Assembly: GCF_011759705.1 (NCBI RefSeq) | Contig: NZ_JAAOZF010000001.1 | Span: forward strand, 310,001-374,000 | Direction: 5' to 3' | Source: Microbacterium ulmi | Lineage (GTDB): Bacteria; Actinomycetota; Actinomycetes; Actinomycetales; Microbacteriaceae | Length of the DNA stretch: 64,000 nt | Part shown: positions 53,058 through 62,077 of the stretch, one piece after another | Layout: each line of letters opens with the position of its first letter | How positions within the stretch are numbered: position 1 is the first letter of the stretch | The notes under the pieces: model-generated | What the model saw: the letters and a program-made list of their open reading frames with translations, nothing else | Told to the model about the DNA's origin: nothing | Databases searched by the model: none | Position numbers and translations under genes: made by a program

Positions 53058-53765
53058 TCACGTGATGCGCCAGCCCCGGTCCACGTTGAGGCTGTGGGCC
53101 GAGACGCCGCGGTTGAACAGGAGGAACTTCGCGGCATCCACGATGTCGGCCATCGTCGCGAGCTCCCCTCCCGGCGTGCGGCCCTGGTACCCCGCCAGCA
53201 CTCCCTCGGGCTTGCCTGCCCAGAACGGGCTGTCGCCGATGATCCCGGGGTGCAGCGAGTTGACACGGATCGGCGCCAGCTCGTGCGCGAGCGTGTTCAT
53301 GAGCCCGTCGACGCCGCCGTTGATCGTCGACACTGTCGTCGAGCCGGGATACGGGGCATCCTTCGCGCGACCGCCGAACAGCACGATGCCCGTGTCGACC
53401 GACGGCGTGAGGCGATCGAGCAGCGCGTGCACGGTCTCGGTGTAGCCGATCAGCTTGAGGGTGATGAGCCGGCGTGCCCGCGCGATGTCGTACTCGCGGA
53501 TCGTGTTGGCGTCCCGTTCGATCGCCCCGAGCACGAGCCCGTCGAGCTGTTCGACGGAGGCGAGGCGCCCGGCGATCTCCTCGGGCTCCGAGACGTCGAG
53601 CGCGATGCCGCGGGCGTTCGGCCCGAGCTCGGCGGCGACGGCATCCGCCGTCGCCTGGCTGCGACTCGTGACGATCACGCGGTCGCCCCCCGCGATGAGA
53701 TCCTTCGCGAGCTCGTTGCAGATCCCGGAGGATCCTCCCACGACGAGAATGACGCGTCCGCTCAT
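53058..53765 (-). CDS. SDR-fold oxidoreductase lacking the usual YxxxK
   Basis: The protein has 235 residues. The cofactor loop GGSSGICNELAKDL is recognisable (normally TGxxxGIG). LDVSEPEEI and VNSLHPGIIGDSPFW match the late SDR motifs. Where the catalytic YxxxK should be, the sequence reads VSTINGGVDGLM, with neither Tyr nor Lys. It may be a non-catalytic or altered reductase. It overlaps the bicupin gene by 4 nt. Confidence 0.85.
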   Translation of the reverse strand: MSGRVILVVGGSSGICNELAKDLIAGGDRVIVTSRSQATADAVAAELGPNARGIALDVSEPEEIAGRLASVEQLDGLVLGAIERDANTIREYDIARARRLITLKLIGYTETVHALLDRLTPSVDTGIVLFGGRAKDAPYPGSTTVSTINGGVDGLMNTLAHELAPIRVNSLHPGIIGDSPFWAGKPEGVLAGYQGRTPGGELATMADIVDAAKFLLFNRGVSAHSLNVDRGWRIT

Positions 53766-54655
53766 AGCTCCTCCTCCAGATGTTCTGTCAAGTACTCCCA
53801 GTCCCGGGCGAACCGGTACGCGTGGCGCGGCGGCATCTGCGGCGACTGCGTCTCGAGCCACCGCACCGGCGCGCCGGTGGCGGCGAACGAGTGCACGCAG
53901 CCGACCCCGGCCCATGCGATGTCGCCCTCCTTCAGGAGGAACTCCTCGCCGTCGAAGGTCGCGATCACCTCGCCCTCCGTGATGAGGTACGCCTCCTCGA
54001 GGGGGTGGTCGTGGGGTCCGGCCTTGCCGTCTGGGTCGTACTGCACCATGAAGAGCGTCCCGAGCGTCGCGCCGAGATCGGAGTCGACCATCATCTTGAG
54101 CGTGATCCCGCTGTAGACGAGGAGGGCCGTGCGCATGCTGGCAGAGACGGCGAGCAGCTCCTGCGACTGCCTGGCCGGGTTCATGTGCTCCGTCGTGATG
54201 TTTCCGAAGGAGCGCGTGCGCGGGTCTCGGGTGTCGACGCGCACGGGCGTCGCGTCGGGGATCTCGGGCACGCGGTAGGTGTCGGATCCGTACCGCTCGC
54301 GCGCAGGCGGAGTGAACAGGTCCGCCCACGCGGCCTCGGCGTCGCCGACCGCGCGCCAGGCATGCGGCACGCCGATCGGGATGAGGCCGTAGTCGCCCGC
54401 GACGAGTCGCACCGTCGCTTCGGACGTTGCGAGCACGACCTCGCCCTCGAGGACGTGGAAGCTCTCCTCGAACGAGTGCACGTGCGCCGCGGTGCGGCCG
54501 CCCGGGGCCAGGCGAGTGATCCCGAAGTCGGTGTGCGCGGCGCCGTCGGCCTCGCCGACGGCACGCCAGCGCGTGAGGCCTTGCGCCCCGGGAGCCAGGG
54601 GGCCCGGATCGAGGTAGTCCGCCTCATCCCTTCGGCGGACGACGAATCTCGCCAT
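53762..54655 (-). CDS. Bicupin protein
   Basis: The protein has 297 residues with two cupin domains. The first (about 40-110) has HVHSFEESFHVLEG and GVPHAW. The second (about 200-275) has GPHDHPLEEAYLITEG and CVHSF. Each retains the HxH...E...H metal ligands. The layout resembles ureidoglycine aminohydrolase, quercetinase-like and other bicupins; the substrate is unknown. ATG 54655 has GGAGGAG upstream. It is the first gene of the operon with the SDR, M24 and MFS genes. Confidence 0.87.
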   Translation of the reverse strand: MARFVVRRRDEADYLDPGPLAPGAQGLTRWRAVGEADGAAHTDFGITRLAPGGRTAAHVHSFEESFHVLEGEVVLATSEATVRLVAGDYGLIPIGVPHAWRAVGDAEAAWADLFTPPARERYGSDTYRVPEIPDATPVRVDTRDPRTRSFGNITTEHMNPARQSQELLAVSASMRTALLVYSGITLKMMVDSDLGATLGTLFMVQYDPDGKAGPHDHPLEEAYLITEGEVIATFDGEEFLLKEGDIAWAGVGCVHSFAATGAPVRWLETQSPQMPPRHAYRFARDWEYLTEHLEEEL

Positions 54656-54762
54656 GTGCTCCTCCTTGAGAACGGCATCGTCCTCGTTGACCGCGCAGGT
54701 TCGCGCTCGGACTGCTCCGCTGGACCGACGATCCGAGCGGATGTTCAGTGGTACTAAACTAA

Positions 54763-54791
54763 AGTGAACTGAAACTGCACGATGTTGTCAA
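54763..54791 (-). promoter_or_regulatory. Promoter of the cupin operon with shared box
   Basis: On the minus strand TTGACA (54786-54791) is followed after 17 nt by TTCACT (54763-54768). CAACATCGTGCAGT (54774-54787) overlaps the -35 and matches the Liv-operon box in 12 of 14 positions. A TTCAGT...ACTGAA inverted repeat and a TGTTCA (54742-54747) lie downstream. Confidence 0.55.
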
Positions 54792-54809
54792 GGCTCCGCG
54801 CCCGGCGAT

Positions 54810-55868
54810 TCACCGGGCGTGGACCGCCGGTCTCGGCTCGGCGATCCACGGGTCGACGAGCGTCTTGATCTGCGTCGAGCTGCCCTCGAGCAGCGGTCGC
54901 AGAGCCCCGTCGAGCAGGAGATCGAGCGGCAGGACCTCGCTCGCGATGTCCGACCAGTCGGTGCGTGCCCCGAGGAGCCGGACGGCCTCGGGAAGGTCGT
55001 CGGCGATGACGTGAGCGACGGAGCCGACGATCGTGTACTCGCGCAGCGTCCACGATCCGAGGGGCACCGTGACCGGCTCCTTCTGCACGCCGACGGGCAC
55101 GATGACGGCTCCCGGAAGGGCCGCCCCGAGCACGTCGGCCAGACCTGCGGGCGACCCGCTCACCTCGAACAGCACGTCGGCCTCGACGCCGAGGCTCGCC
55201 AGCACATCCGCGAGAGCCCGCTCTCCCGCGATCACGACGTCGCTCGCGCCGAGATCACGCGCGAGATCGAGCCGATCGGGCACACGGTCCAGCGCGATGA
55301 CCCGCGCGCCCGTCGCGGCGGCGGCGAAGGTGATGAACGCGCCGATTCCCCCGACGCCCACGACGACGGCATCCTGCCCCGCCTTCAGGCCAGATCTGCG
55401 CACGACGTGCACCGCGATCGCCATGGGCTGAGCAAGTCCGAGGGTGTCGGACGCGAGACCCGAGTCCGACACGTCGAGCAGCGTTCGCGCGGGCACCACG
55501 ACATATCCGGCAAGCCCGCCGTCCACCTGCAATCCCGCCGTGCGGTAGCGGCGGCACAGGTTCGTGCGCCCGGCGCGGCACGGCTTGCACTCGCCGCACG
55601 AGATCCCCGCGCCGCACACGACGGCGGCCCCGACGGGCGGCGTCTCGACCCCCGCCCCGACCGCCTCTACGACCCCCGCGAACTCGTGGCCGAGCGTGAC
55701 GGGCGGTTCCGACAGCAGGCCGCGGCTGAACTCGGTCGCGTCCGTGCCGCACACGCCGCACACCGTGACGCGCACGAGGGCGTCGCCCGGACCCGGCTGC
55801 AGGATCGGCCGATCCTCCACCCGCAGATCGCCCACGGCGTGGAGGACGGCGGCCCTCATCGCGGTCAC
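54810..55868 (-). CDS. Zinc-dependent medium-chain alcohol dehydrogenase
   Basis: The protein has 352 residues. Catalytic-zinc ligands lie in VCGTD and GHEFAG. The structural-zinc loop has four Cys (CGECKPCRAGRTNLC). The Rossmann motif is VGVGGIGAF. It resembles 2,3-butanediol/threonine/sorbitol dehydrogenases and would oxidise an alcohol with NAD(P). GTG 55868 overlaps the Dabb stop by 4 nt; ATG 55859 is possible. It is the last gene of the operon led by the amidohydrolase at 56170-57648. Confidence 0.9.
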   Translation of the reverse strand: MTAMRAAVLHAVGDLRVEDRPILQPGPGDALVRVTVCGVCGTDATEFSRGLLSEPPVTLGHEFAGVVEAVGAGVETPPVGAAVVCGAGISCGECKPCRAGRTNLCRRYRTAGLQVDGGLAGYVVVPARTLLDVSDSGLASDTLGLAQPMAIAVHVVRRSGLKAGQDAVVVGVGGIGAFITFAAAATGARVIALDRVPDRLDLARDLGASDVVIAGERALADVLASLGVEADVLFEVSGSPAGLADVLGAALPGAVIVPVGVQKEPVTVPLGSWTLREYTIVGSVAHVIADDLPEAVRLLGARTDWSDIASEVLPLDLLLDGALRPLLEGSSTQIKTLVDPWIAEPRPAVHAR

Positions 55869-56170
55869 CCCGCCGCGCCGATGTCCAGCTGCGCGGCCTG
55901 CCTGCGCTCGATCATGCGGCCGAGGATCCGGTCGTAGACGGCCTTGTGCACGTCCGAATCGAGGTATCCCGTGAGTCCCTCCTCGTCATCGACCGTCGCC
56001 GCGACGACGTAGTCGGCGTCGCTCGGGCGCAGTCGCAGGTTCGGTCCGCAGTGGTAGCGGCGCAGCGACGGCACCTCGGCGGCCATCGCCGTCAGCTGCG
56101 CCGTGAGCTCGGCGACGTCCTGCGCGGTGACATCGTCCTTCCAGGTGAACATAGCGACGTGCAGGATCAT
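55865..56170 (-). CDS. Dabb (stress-responsive alpha/beta barrel) protein
   Basis: The protein has 101 residues. It begins MILHVAMFTWKDDVTAQDVAE and contains YHCGPNLRLRPSDADYVVAATVDD and a late HKAVYDRI; this is the dimeric ferredoxin-like Dabb family. Members include small ring-forming or decarboxylating enzymes and proteins of unknown role. It overlaps the amidohydrolase by 1 nt and the dehydrogenase by 4 nt, so it belongs to this catabolic unit. Confidence 0.88.
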   Translation of the reverse strand: MILHVAMFTWKDDVTAQDVAELTAQLTAMAAEVPSLRRYHCGPNLRLRPSDADYVVAATVDDEEGLTGYLDSDVHKAVYDRILGRMIERRQAAQLDIGAAG

Positions 56171-57648
56171 CAGCCCTCCGATGCGGCGGTGACGTGGGCA
56201 TCGCCCGACGTGTACTTGTAGGGGTTCTCGATCTCGGCATCCGGCTCGATCTCGGGGTGCATGTCGGCGAACCACCGGTCCTCGCCCAGCTGCGACCGGA
56301 CGTGCTCGACGGATGCCGCGACCTTGTCGGCGATGGGCTTGAGCGGCAGGCCGATCCGCTTGCCCTCGTACTTGACGATCTTGCCGTTGACGACGACGGT
56401 GTGCACGTCGGCCGTGCCCGCCTGGTACACGACGTGCGCGTAGGGGTGCAGGATCGGCGTCATCGCGGGCGACTCGTCGTTCTTGATGAGCAGGAGGTCC
56501 GCCTTCTTGCCCGGCGTGATCGAGCCGATCGCGTCCTCCATGCCGAGCGCCTTGGCGCCGCCCATCGTGGCCATCCGCACGACGTCCTCCGCGCGGAGGC
56601 GGTTCGCGACGATCGTCTCGTTGCGCGCGTGGGCCTCGAGGTGGTCGCGCGAGCGGTCGGCGCTGAGGGTCGCCCGCATCGCGGAGAAGAAGTCGGCGCT
56701 CCACCACACGCTCGTATCCATCGAGATGGAGGCGGGGATGCCGTAGTGCCTGATCGCCCAGCTCGACGGGTAGCCCTGCCCCGCGCTCTGCTCCGACTCC
56801 GTCGCGACCGAGACGGTGCCGCCCGTCGCCGCGATCTTCTGGTAGCTCTGCTCGTTGAGGGAGCTCGAGTGGACGTACGTGATCGTGTCGTCCATGACGC
56901 CGGCGTCGTACATCTGCGTGATGCCGGTGTCGGTCGTCGCTCCCCACACGCCCGCGTGCGTCGTGACGCGCAGGCCGAGCTCGCGCGCGGCCTGGAACGC
57001 GCCGAGCTCGGGGAACTCCGGCGACCCCGGCACGTCGAACGCGAGCGCGAGTCCCAGCATGTCGTCGGGCGCGTTGAAGTTCTTCGTCACGAAGTCGCGG
57101 AACTCGGGACTGTTCGACCACTCCCACGGCGCACCGAGGTAGTTGCCGTAGGCCAGCACGAAGCGCCCGGGGATCTCGCGGAAGGCCTGGATGGCGGCCT
57201 CGCCGTACTCGGGGCTGCGCAGTCCGTGCGACCAGTCGAGCGTCGTCGTGACGCCCGTGTCGACAGACTCGAGCGCGCTCAGGAGGTTCCCCGCGTAGAC
57301 GTCCTCGGGGCGGAAGACCTGCCCCCACTGCAGGTAGTAGAAGACGAAGTACTGCGTCAGTGCCCAGTCTCCGCCGTAGCCGCGCAGCGCGGTCTGCCAC
57401 ATGTGCCTGTGCGTGTCGATGAAGCCGGGCGTGATGATGCCGCCCGTCGCGTCGATCTCGAGCGTGCCCTCAGGCACCTCGAGCTGCGGTCCGACGGCCG
57501 TGATCGTCTCGCCCGTGACGAGGACGTCGCCGCCCTCGATGACGCCGGGCGAGTCGACCGTGATCACGGTCGCATTGCGGAAGACGATCGGCCTGCCTGC
57601 GACGAAGTCCTCGGCGCGGGGGGCGGCGGCCGGCTCGGGTGTGCTCAT
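56170..57648 (-). CDS. Amidohydrolase of the ATZ/TRZ (SsnA-like) group
   Basis: The protein has 492 residues. The N-terminal beta cap is followed by GFIDTHRHMWQTALRG, the HxH motif of the ATZ/TRZ deaminase/dechlorinase group, then a metal His in VTTHAGVWG, TYVHSSSL and, near the C-terminus, GSITPGKKADLLLI. It probably hydrolyses a C-N bond of a heterocycle or guanidine-like substrate. ATG 57648 has AAGGGGAG upstream. It is the first gene of an operon with the Dabb and alcohol dehydrogenase genes and is divergent from a ketopantoate-reductase-like gene. Confidence 0.9.
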   Translation of the reverse strand: MSTPEPAAAPRAEDFVAGRPIVFRNATVITVDSPGVIEGGDVLVTGETITAVGPQLEVPEGTLEIDATGGIITPGFIDTHRHMWQTALRGYGGDWALTQYFVFYYLQWGQVFRPEDVYAGNLLSALESVDTGVTTTLDWSHGLRSPEYGEAAIQAFREIPGRFVLAYGNYLGAPWEWSNSPEFRDFVTKNFNAPDDMLGLALAFDVPGSPEFPELGAFQAARELGLRVTTHAGVWGATTDTGITQMYDAGVMDDTITYVHSSSLNEQSYQKIAATGGTVSVATESEQSAGQGYPSSWAIRHYGIPASISMDTSVWWSADFFSAMRATLSADRSRDHLEAHARNETIVANRLRAEDVVRMATMGGAKALGMEDAIGSITPGKKADLLLIKNDESPAMTPILHPYAHVVYQAGTADVHTVVVNGKIVKYEGKRIGLPLKPIADKVAASVEHVRSQLGEDRWFADMHPEIEPDAEIENPYKYTSGDAHVTAASEG

Positions 57649-57666
57649 TGTTCTCCCCTTCGAGAA

Positions 57667-57737
57667 TGTTCAGCATTGATTTACACTCTCTACCGGATGC
57701 CCGGCGATTTCAACAGTCTCGACCCCTGTCGTGTTCA
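57667..57737. promoter_or_regulatory. Two TGTTCAGCA boxes in the divergent promoter region
   Basis: TGTTCAGCA occurs at 57667-57675 and 57732-57740, near each of the two divergent genes. A minus-strand TTGAAA (57708-57713) with GAGAGT 17 nt on could be the amidohydrolase promoter. These boxes match the TGAACA core seen before the XRE-cupin genes. Confidence 0.5.
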
Positions 57738-57765
57738 GCAGGGCTTTAGCCCGAAGGAGGGCGCA

Positions 57766-58764
57766 ATGACGGGACGAGTGGCAGTCGTCGGAGCGGGGGC
57801 GAACGGCGCATCGATCGGCGCAGACCTCGTGGCGGCGGGCGTGGACGTGACGCTCGTGGAGCAGTGGCCCGCGCACGTCGAGGCGATGCGCTCGGCGGGC
57901 CTGCGGGTGCGGATGGCCGACCGCGAGCTGCACGTCGAGCCGCGCGTCGTCCACCTGTGCCAGGTGGCCGAGCTGCGCGATCCGTTCGACGTCGTGCTCG
58001 TGGTCATGAAGGCGTACGACACGCGCTGGGCCACCCAGCTGCTCGCGCCGCATCTCGCCGAGGGCGCGGTCGTGGCCGCCGTGCAGAACGGCATGACGAC
58101 GGATGCCGTCGCCGACGTGGTCGGCCCCGACCGTGCGATCGGCACGGTCATCGAGATCTCCTCGACCATGACCGAGCCCGGGATCGTGCAGCGCCATACG
58201 CAGCCCGAGGCGTCGTGGTTCGCTGTCGATGCGGATCCCCGCGCCGACGGCGTCGCGGCGCTGCTGGCCTCGTCCGGGTGCGTCGAGCGGTTCGCCGACA
58301 TCGAGTCCGCGAAGTGGATGAAGCTCGTGAGCAACTGCTCGCTGCTCGTGACGACGGCCCTCCTCGGGATGCCGATGCTCGACGCGCGCGACGTGCCCGG
58401 CCTGCGCGAGCTCATGATCGCGGCGAGCGACGAGGCGCTCGCGGTCGGTATCGCACGCGGTCACGGCATCCTGCCGATCTTCGGGCTGACGCCGGCCGAC
58501 CTCGAAGGCTCCGTCGCCGAGGCGCTCCTGGACGCCGTCTACGGCTTCGTGCGACCCGGCGCCACGACGACCGTGCTGCAGGACTGGGGCAAGTCCCGGC
58601 GCAGCGAGGCGTCGGAGCTCAACGGCCTCGTGGCCGACGAAGGAGCCCGGCTCGGCATCCCGACCCCCGTCAACACGCGGATCGTCGAGCTCGCCCGTCG
58701 TGTCGAGCGGGGCGAGCTGTCGCCAGGGCCGCACAACACGGCGGCGCTGCTCGGCGGCCGGTGA
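57766..58764 (+). CDS. Ketopantoate reductase-like (PanE/ApbA) dehydrogenase
   Basis: The protein has 332 residues. The Rossmann motif is VVGAGANGASIGADL; VVMKAYDT, AAVQNGM and AKWMKLVSN (catalytic Lys with Asn) are the family signatures, and SELNGLVADEGARLGIPTPVNTRI closes the substrate site. Such paralogues often reduce or oxidise small 2-oxo/hydroxy acids in catabolic clusters rather than making pantoate. ATG 57766 has GGAGG upstream. It is divergent from the amidohydrolase operon. Confidence 0.9.
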   Translation: MTGRVAVVGAGANGASIGADLVAAGVDVTLVEQWPAHVEAMRSAGLRVRMADRELHVEPRVVHLCQVAELRDPFDVVLVVMKAYDTRWATQLLAPHLAEGAVVAAVQNGMTTDAVADVVGPDRAIGTVIEISSTMTEPGIVQRHTQPEASWFAVDADPRADGVAALLASSGCVERFADIESAKWMKLVSNCSLLVTTALLGMPMLDARDVPGLRELMIAASDEALAVGIARGHGILPIFGLTPADLEGSVAEALLDAVYGFVRPGATTTVLQDWGKSRRSEASELNGLVADEGARLGIPTPVNTRIVELARRVERGELSPGPHNTAALLGGR

Positions 58765-58794
58765 CCGTCGAGGCTGCGCCCGGCGGCCGGCCGC

Positions 58795-59436
58795 TCAGTA
58801 CCCGACGGTGAAGCGCTCGCGGCGGTGCTTCGGGTTCTCGATCTCGTCCAGGACCGCGATGGCGAAGTCGGCGCCCGAGATGTCGGAGCGGCCGTCCTCG
58901 TCCACCACGAGCACGTCGCCGCCGTCGCGGTACGAGCCCGTCCGCTGTCCCGGGTTGAACGCTCCGAAGCCCCCCGCGGGGTGGATGTAGAACCAGTCGC
59001 GTGCGGCATCCGTCGCCTGCAGGTCCTCCAGCACGCCGTACGCCTCGAGCGACTCGGGCTTGTACTCCTCGGTGAAGCCCTCCGTGTCGACCAGACGCGG
59101 GCCCCCGGGTGCGACGAGGCTACCGCCTGCACCGCCGATGACGCCGACGCGGACCGTCTCGGGAAGCGCCGCGACGAGCGCCGCGAGGTTGGGCCGCACC
59201 TTGCCGAGCATGTCGCCGCGCGGGGCGACGGCCGAGACGACGACGTCGACGCCCTGCAGCTCGGCGGCGAGGCTCGGCGCGTCCAGGAGCGTGCCCTCGA
59301 TGTAGGTCGCGCCCGCGACCCGCTCGCGCGGGTAGGAACGGGCGACCGAGACGACCGAGTGACCGCGGTCCACGGCCTCCTGGACGAGGTGGCGACCGGC
59401 GAAGCCGGTGCCTCCGATGACGGCGATGCGAGCCAT
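58795..59436 (-). CDS. NAD(P)-binding (NmrA/atypical SDR) protein
   Basis: The protein has 213 residues. The cofactor motif is GGTGFAGRHLVQEA and VARS follows beta 2. SAVAPRG, VGVIGGAGG and FYIHPAGGFG match the atypical SDR5-like family. Its role is not known. ATG 59436 has AAGGA upstream. It converges with the ketopantoate-reductase-like gene and marks the right end of the accessory region. The next 138 bp, up to the rlmB end, show nothing I can support. Confidence 0.88.
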   Translation of the reverse strand: MARIAVIGGTGFAGRHLVQEAVDRGHSVVSVARSYPRERVAGATYIEGTLLDAPSLAAELQGVDVVVSAVAPRGDMLGKVRPNLAALVAALPETVRVGVIGGAGGSLVAPGGPRLVDTEGFTEEYKPESLEAYGVLEDLQATDAARDWFYIHPAGGFGAFNPGQRTGSYRDGGDVLVVDEDGRSDISGADFAIAVLDEIENPKHRRERFTVGY

Positions 59437-59574
59437 GGTGTTCCTTCCGACGGTGGGATGTCTGCCGAATGCAATCCGCCGCCCGCGCGGTGCATTCCCG
59501 TGCATCGACCTCGTGGCCTCTCGAGCCGGGGGCGCTCTCCGGCCTGCGGCGCGGGCGGCCTGCTGCGGGGCGGC

Positions 59575-60576
59575 CTACTCCTGGGCCGCCCGGAGCGTCG
59601 CGACCTGGTACAGGGCGACGGATGCCGCGATCCCCGCGTTGAGCGACTCCGTGGCCGCCGAGATCGGGATCGACACGACCTGGTCGCACGTCTCGGTCAC
59701 GAGCCGCGAGAGGCCCTTGCCCTCGGAGCCCACCACGATGACGACGGGCCGATCGGCCAGCTCGAGGGCGGGCAGCGACACGTCCCCGCCGCCGTCGAGG
59801 CCGAGGACGAACACGCCCTGCTTCTTGAACTCCTTGAGCGTCGAGGTGAGGTTGGGCGCGATCGCGACGGGGACCCGTGCCGCCGCCCCCGCGCTCGTCT
59901 TCCACGCCGCCGAGTTGACGCCCGCCGAACGGCGCTGCGGGATGATCACGGCATCGCCGCCGAAGGCGGCCGTCGAGCGGATGATGGCCCCGAGGTTGCG
60001 CGGATCCGTCACGCCGTCGAGCGCGACGAACAGCGGGACCCCGCCGCGCTCGACGACCGCTTCGAGGAGGTCCTGCGGGTGGGCGTACTCGTACGGCGGC
60101 ACCTTGAGCGCGACGCCCTGGTGCACGCCGTCGAAGCCCGCCATGCGGTCGAGCTCGGGGCGCGTGACTTCGAGGACGGGGATGCCGCGATGCGTCGCGA
60201 TCGACAGCATCTCCTTGACGCGGTCGTCCATCTCGACGCGCTGCGCGATGTAGAACGACGTCGCGGGGATCTTGGCGCGCAGCGCCTCGAGCACCGAGTT
60301 GCGGCCCGTGACCGTCTCGGTGTCGTCGCCCGACTTCGCCTTCGGCGGGCGGTTGCCACCGGCGCCTGCCGGCTTGGCGCCCGGCCTTCCCTTGCCGCCC
60401 GCCGCCGCATAGCGCTCGGCCGCCGCCTTGCGCTTGCCGGCGACGTGCCAGCCGCGATCCTCCGCCTTGGGCGTCGGGCCCTTCCCCTCGAGCGCCTTGC
60501 GGCTGTGGCCGCCCGTGCCCTTGAGGGGACCCTTCTTCTTGCCTCTGCTTGCGCCGGGGCGCGGTGGCTTAGCCAT
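59575..60576 (-). CDS. rlmB: 23S rRNA (guanosine-2'-O-)-methyltransferase RlmB
   Basis: The protein has 333 residues. A basic, Gly/Lys-rich N-terminal tail of about 85 residues is followed by a SpoU substrate-binding domain (GRNSVLEALRA) and a SPOUT knot domain with DGVTDPRNLGAIIRSTAAFG, VVIVVGSEGKGLSRLV and LNAGIAASVALY. It methylates the 2'-O of guanosine 2251 in 23S rRNA. ATG 60576 overlaps cysS by 8 nt. Confidence 0.95.
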   Translation of the reverse strand: MAKPPRPGASRGKKKGPLKGTGGHSRKALEGKGPTPKAEDRGWHVAGKRKAAAERYAAAGGKGRPGAKPAGAGGNRPPKAKSGDDTETVTGRNSVLEALRAKIPATSFYIAQRVEMDDRVKEMLSIATHRGIPVLEVTRPELDRMAGFDGVHQGVALKVPPYEYAHPQDLLEAVVERGGVPLFVALDGVTDPRNLGAIIRSTAAFGGDAVIIPQRRSAGVNSAAWKTSAGAAARVPVAIAPNLTSTLKEFKKQGVFVLGLDGGGDVSLPALELADRPVVIVVGSEGKGLSRLVTETCDQVVSIPISAATESLNAGIAASVALYQVATLRAAQE

Positions 60577-62026
60577 GAGTCACACTCCAATGAGTCCCGT
60601 CGGGACCGTCTTCGAGGACGATGCCGGCCGCCGCGATCGCGTCGCGGATGCGGTCGGCCGCCGCCCAGTCCTTGTTCGTGCGGGCGTCTGCCCGCTGCGC
60701 GATCATCGTCTGCACGAGGGTGTCGAGAGTGGATGCCGCTCCCCCGCCGTCGCGCGCCGTCCACTCCTCTGCCCCCGGATCGATGCCGAGGATGCGCGTC
60801 ATCTCGCGCACCTGGATCGCTGCGACGTGCGCGTCGTCGCTCGCGCCCGCGTCGAGAGCCGCATTGCCCGCACGCACCTTCTCGTGGACGATCGCGAGCG
60901 CCTGCGGCACGCCGAGGTCGTCATCGAGCGCATCCGCGAACGCCTTCGGCAGGAGGTGGAAGTCGGGTTCGCTCGCGTCCGCGGCGGTCGCGGCGGGTCG
61001 CTGCGCCGACCACTCGAGTCCGCTCGGAACGCGCTGCACGCGCTGCAGGAACGTGCGGATGCGGTCGACCGCGGCATCCGCTTCGTCGAACGACGACTCT
61101 GAGATCGCGAGGCTCGAGCGGTAGTGCGCCGCGGCGAGCGCGTAGCGCACGACGAGCGGGTCGCGGTCGCGCAGGAGGTCGTCGGCGAGCACGAAGTTGC
61201 CGAGCGACTTCGACATCTTCTGGTCGCCGACCGTCACGAGGCCGTTGTGCACCCAGTAGCGCGCGAATCCGTCGCCCGCGGCCGCCGACTGGGCGAGCTC
61301 GTTCTCGTGGTGCGGGAAGCGCAGGTCGAGGCCGCCGCCGTGGATGTCGAACTCGGGGCCGAGATAGCGCCGCGACATCGCGGAGCACTCGATGTGCCAG
61401 CCGGGGCGGCCCGCACCCCACGGCGAGTCCCACACGGCCGACGACGGCTCGTCGGGCTTCGCGCCCTTCCACAGGGCGAAGTCGCGGGGGTCGCGCTTGC
61501 CCCGCGGGTCGGCGTCCTCCGCGGACTCCATGAGATCGAGCGACTGCCGCGTGAGCTGCCCGTAGTGCGGCCACGACCGCACGTCGAAGTAGACGTCGCC
61601 GGGCGCGGCATCCCCCGCCGCATACGCGTAGCCGGCCTCGACGAGGCGCCCGATGAGCTCCTGCATCTGCGGGATCGACGCCGTCGCCCGCGGTTCGTAC
61701 GTCGGGGGCAGGATGCCGATCGCGGCATACGCACGCGAGAACTCGAGCTCCATGCGGTACGCGAGGGCCCACCACGGCTCGGCGTCTGTCGCGTTCGCGA
61801 GCACCTTGTCGTCGATGTCTGTCACGTTGCGCACGAACGTCACGCGGCCGAACCTATGGGTCAGCCACCGGCGCAGGAGGTCGAACGCGAGCGCGCCGCG
61901 CAGATGCCCGATGTGCGGTCCCGACTGGACGGTCGGACCGCAGACGTAGATCGTGACGTTCGCCGGGTCGAGCGGCGCGAAGTCGCGCAGCGCCTGAGCC
62001 TTGGTGTCATAGAGCCGGACCGTCAC
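60569..62026 (-). CDS. cysS: Cysteine-tRNA ligase CysS
   Basis: The protein has 485 residues. The class I HIGH motif is HIGH in [10 protein letters not shown], zinc ligands include the Cys in YVCGPT, the Cys in IECSAM and the HHEN segment, and KMSKS is present in [11 protein letters not shown]. It charges tRNA-Cys. GTG 62026 has no Shine-Dalgarno sequence; the -10 box TAGGCT lies 6 nt upstream, so it is leaderless. The 8-nt overlap with rlmB implies co-transcription. Confidence 0.97.
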   Translation of the reverse strand: MTVRLYDTKAQALRDFAPLDPANVTIYVCGPTVQSGPHIGHLRGALAFDLLRRWLTHRFGRVTFVRNVTDIDDKVLANATDAEPWWALAYRMELEFSRAYAAIGILPPTYEPRATASIPQMQELIGRLVEAGYAYAAGDAAPGDVYFDVRSWPHYGQLTRQSLDLMESAEDADPRGKRDPRDFALWKGAKPDEPSSAVWDSPWGAGRPGWHIECSAMSRRYLGPEFDIHGGGLDLRFPHHENELAQSAAAGDGFARYWVHNGLVTVGDQKMSKSLGNFVLADDLLRDRDPLVVRYALAAAHYRSSLAISESSFDEADAAVDRIRTFLQRVQRVPSGLEWSAQRPAATAADASEPDFHLLPKAFADALDDDLGVPQALAIVHEKVRAGNAALDAGASDDAHVAAIQVREMTRILGIDPGAEEWTARDGGGAASTLDTLVQTMIAQRADARTNKDWAAADRIRDAIAAAGIVLEDGPDGTHWSVTHG

Positions 62027-62032
62027 CGCACC

Positions 62033-62038
62033 AGCCTA
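62033..62038 (-). promoter_or_regulatory. -10 box TAGGCT of cysS (leaderless)
   Basis: On the minus strand TAGGCT ends 6 nt before GTG 62026. Confidence 0.6.
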
Positions 62039-62077
62039 CCGGCGGGGCCTGCGCGAGTCCTGGTCGTGACGACCCGG

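Noticed and set aside
57766-58764. Biosynthetic panE
   Set aside because: It lies in a catabolic region, divergent from an amidohydrolase operon and without pan genes; many ApbA paralogues act on other substrates, so no gene symbol is given.
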